From NCBI RefSeq assembly GCF_004571175.1, contig NZ_CP038273.1, forward strand, positions 1,798,001 to 1,862,000: DNA of 64,000 bases. The letters are read 5' to 3'. The translations under genes and the position numbers were made by a program. Shown in pieces: positions 62,185 through 64,000 of this stretch (its first letter is position 1; each line of letters opens with the position of its first letter). Under the pieces are notes generated by a model that was not told the origin of the DNA, did no database searches, and saw only the letters and a list, made by a program, of their open reading frames with translations. This DNA comes from Legionella israelensis (GTDB lineage Bacteria > Pseudomonadota > Gammaproteobacteria > Legionellales > Legionellaceae).

Positions 62185-62718
62185 ATGAGTACTCAGCATG
62201 GTGGTAAGCGAGCAGGTGCTGGACGTCCGAAAGGAGGTGGTCTGTATGGTGAGGCAACCAAGCCCATTCGTGTTCCTCTTTCGCGCTTAAATGAAGTTAA
62301 AAACCTGTTACAGCAAAAAGAAAGAGAAATATATCAACGGCCTCTTTATACCAGTAAAGTTCAGGCTGGATTTCCCTCACCAGCCGATCATTATATTGAA
62401 ACTTGCCTGGATCTGAACAGTCATTTAATTGCACATCCCGCGTCTACTTTTTTTGTCATCGCCTTAGGGGATTCCATGTCAGGAGCCGGAATTCAATCCG
62501 GCGACATGCTTATCGTTGATAAGAGTCTGGAAGCAACGCATGGCAAAATCATCATTGCTGCTATCGATGGTGAATTAACCGTTAAACGCCTGGCCAATAG
62601 GGGCGGAAGAGTGCAGTTGCTTCCGGAAAACAGCAGTTATCAGCCAATAGATATTACTGAAGAACAGGAGTTAGTCATTTGGGGTGTGGTGACTCACGTA
62701 ATTCATCAGATGAGTTAA
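62185..62718 (+). CDS. umuD: UmuD, LexA-like autoprotease subunit with extended N-terminus
   Basis: Polymerase V subunit activated by RecA-stimulated self-cleavage. 177 residues from ATG 62185. The peptidase S24 part is complete: cleavage site Ala61-Gly62 in KVQAGFPSP, Ser97 in LGDSMSGAG and Lys134 in LTVKRL. Ahead of the cleavage site lie about 60 residues (E. coli UmuD has 24) with KRAGAGRPKGGG and TKPIRVPLSRLNEVKNLL, which resembles a ribbon-helix-helix DNA-binding arm. It may therefore also bind DNA as a repressor. 2 bp separate it from umuC. Confidence 0.93.
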   Translation: MSTQHGGKRAGAGRPKGGGLYGEATKPIRVPLSRLNEVKNLLQQKEREIYQRPLYTSKVQAGFPSPADHYIETCLDLNSHLIAHPASTFFVIALGDSMSGAGIQSGDMLIVDKSLEATHGKIIIAAIDGELTVKRLANRGGRVQLLPENSSYQPIDITEEQELVIWGVVTHVIHQMS

Positions 62719-62720
62719 TC

Positions 62721-63986
62721 ATGTATGCACTTATTGATTGCAATAACTTTTTTGTCAGTTGCGAGCGTTTGTTTCGCCCGGATTTGCGCGATAAACCGGT
62801 GGTGGTGCTTTCCAGCAACGACGGTTGTGTCATTGCCCGTTCCAATGAAGCCAAAGCTTTAGGCATTAAAATGGGAGAGCCTTATTTTCAGGTGAAAACC
62901 TTATGCAAGCGGTATCAAGTGCATATTTTTTCCTCCAATTTTGTTCTGTATGGTGATCTTTCTCGACGAGTCATGTCCGTGATTGAAAGTGCCTGGCCGG
63001 AGACTGAAATCTATTCCATTGATGAGGCTTTCCTTGATTTGCGCTCTCTGCCCGGGATAACCTCTGATATTTTTTGTACCGATTTGCAAAGAAAAATTTT
63101 AAAAGCTGTTGGTATTCCTGTATCCATCGGAATTGGCCCGAGCAAAACACTGGCTAAAATAGCCAACCATATATGTAAAAAGAAACTGAAAATCCCTGTC
63201 TTTGATATCAGCAATCAACGGGAATGGTTAAAGCATATTGATGTAGGCGAAGTTTGGGGGATTGGGCGCAGATGGCATAAAAAACTTCTGCAACGGGGGA
63301 TTTACACCGCTTATGATCTGTCCATGGCAAATCCCTATCTTTTAAGGGCTGGGTTTAATGTCACTTTGCAACGTACGGCAATGGAACTTCAAGGGATATC
63401 CTGTTTGGACACTGACGATATTTCACCAAGAAAAAGCATCATGTCATCGCGAAGCTTTGCAGACATGCAAACGGACTTTGAAAATCTTGCGCAAGCTGTG
63501 AGTTACCACTGTGCCAGAGCCTGCGAAAAACTAAGGGAGAATCATCTTCTTGCTCAGTATTTATCCGTTTTTCTTTTGACTAATCGCTTTCGTCAGGACT
63601 TACCCCAGTATTATAACGGCATTGAATTGCAGTTGACGGTCCCTACTGACGATGTTCGTTTGTTGACTAAAAGGGCTAAAGAAGGCTTAAAAAAACTGTT
63701 TCGTTGTGGTTTTCACTATAAAAAAGTAGGTGTTCGGTTAGAGCAATTGCTTAGTAAACATCATGTCCAGCTGGATATATTTCACCAGAGGGACTCCATT
63801 GCATCGGAGAAAAAAGAACAATTAATGATGGCATTTGACAGCATCAAGCAGAAATATGGTCGTCATTCCATTAAACTGGCCGCAGAAGGCTACCGTATGT
63901 CCTGGCTTGGGAATGCGGCATTAAAATCCCCGGCTTACACAACAAGCTGGTCTAGCCTGCCGGTGGTGACATGTCGACAAACATAA
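62721..63986 (+). CDS. umuC: UmuC, DNA polymerase V catalytic subunit
   Basis: Y-family polymerase for translesion synthesis. 421 residues from ATG 62721, 2 bp after umuD; the frame extends upstream inside umuD but this is not used. Motifs: MYALIDCNNFFVSCERLF with Asp6, LSSNDGCVIARSNEAKALGIKMG, and YSIDEAFLDL with Asp101-Glu102 as metal ligands; then helix-hairpin-helix VGEVWGIGRRW and little-finger region. Ends at TAA 63984-63986; only 14 bases remain in the window. Confidence 0.95.
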   Translation: MYALIDCNNFFVSCERLFRPDLRDKPVVVLSSNDGCVIARSNEAKALGIKMGEPYFQVKTLCKRYQVHIFSSNFVLYGDLSRRVMSVIESAWPETEIYSIDEAFLDLRSLPGITSDIFCTDLQRKILKAVGIPVSIGIGPSKTLAKIANHICKKKLKIPVFDISNQREWLKHIDVGEVWGIGRRWHKKLLQRGIYTAYDLSMANPYLLRAGFNVTLQRTAMELQGISCLDTDDISPRKSIMSSRSFADMQTDFENLAQAVSYHCARACEKLRENHLLAQYLSVFLLTNRFRQDLPQYYNGIELQLTVPTDDVRLLTKRAKEGLKKLFRCGFHYKKVGVRLEQLLSKHHVQLDIFHQRDSIASEKKEQLMMAFDSIKQKYGRHSIKLAAEGYRMSWLGNAALKSPAYTTSWSSLPVVTCRQT

Positions 63987-64000
63987 AAAAGGCCGCATCC

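Noticed and set aside
1..64000. tRNA, rRNA genes and CRISPR arrays
   Set aside because: Looked for T-loop signatures and regularly spaced repeats by eye and saw none; a scan with dedicated software was not possible.

Overview
The window looks like a chromosome segment of a Legionella species. The supporting signs are moderate-to-low GC; F-box, ankyrin and ubiquitin-binding-like proteins of eukaryotic flavour; an IcmL/DotI-like protein; a VirK-family protein; a ProQ/FinO regulator resembling RocC; and a core gene order (glycine cleavage genes, mmsA-mmsB-acs, engB-cytochrome c4-dsbA) typical of that genus. It is probably not L. pneumophila itself, because several accessory genes are unfamiliar. 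No rRNA, tRNA or CRISPR array was seen.

Layout. 1-1265 is the 3' part of pyruvate kinase. 1434-2470 holds a mini-transposon and a DUF1778/GNAT toxin-antitoxin pair with its operator. 2.7-14.8 kb is an accessory region: an F-box gene split by an in-frame TGA, two nearly identical 249-bp structured direct repeats (4062-4309 and 14510-14758) each abutting a truncated gene, a patatin-like lipase, a new 34-residue lipoprotein, an F-box/ankyrin protein, a protein with three ubiquitin-binding-like (MIU) motifs and a truncated DNA-methyltransferase-like gene. 14.8-22.8 kb holds membrane and secreted proteins, a family-4 uracil-DNA glycosylase, and a compact minus-strand operon (21741 down to about 16963) encoding a TackOD1-like zinc-ribbon/degenerate GGDEF protein, a family-2 glycosyltransferase, a short HlyD-like protein, an ankyrin-like protein and an acetyltransferase. 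I regard this as the best candidate for an undescribed system (exopolysaccharide synthesis). 23-29.9 kb carries redox and housekeeping genes (wrbA, a glutathionyl-hydroquinone reductase, two SDRs, yajQ, a ProQ/FinO gene, dapB). 29.9-32.4 kb is a large probable effector with a CX5R phosphatase-like motif. 32.5-33.7 kb is an intact insertion sequence. 33.8-45 kb holds valine/propionate catabolism genes (mmsA, mmsB, acs), engB, cytochrome c4, dsbA, a nitrate/taurine-type ABC transporter with fused permeases, a candidate small RNA (about 43653-43798) and an IcmL-like gene. 45.2-49.9 kb is the glycine cleavage operon with a YciI-like gene inside it. 50-64 kb holds an HTH protein, an RMD1/DUF155 protein, a ZIP transporter, an effector candidate, fadE, a short chrA, ppk, epmB/efp and umuDC.

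Mobile DNA is a strong theme. The insertion sequence at 32506-33658 has ends beginning ACTCATGTTACGCAC and a 5-bp target duplication (GAATA). At least four non-coding elements in the window share those ends, three with their own perfect 5-bp duplications, and one site looks like an excision or deletion footprint. A second miniature element family (ends CTCGACTTTGTG) occurs twice; one copy is inserted inside the terminal repeat of the first family with its own 5-bp duplication.

How the genes work together. GcvT, GcvH, GcvPA and GcvPB form glycine decarboxylase. MmsA, MmsB and Acs form a short branched-chain/propionate catabolic unit. EpmB modifies EF-P, encoded divergently beside it. UmuD and UmuC form translesion polymerase V, with a palindrome over the umuD leader that suggests local repression. 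All functional calls come from reading motifs by eye; no database search was run.
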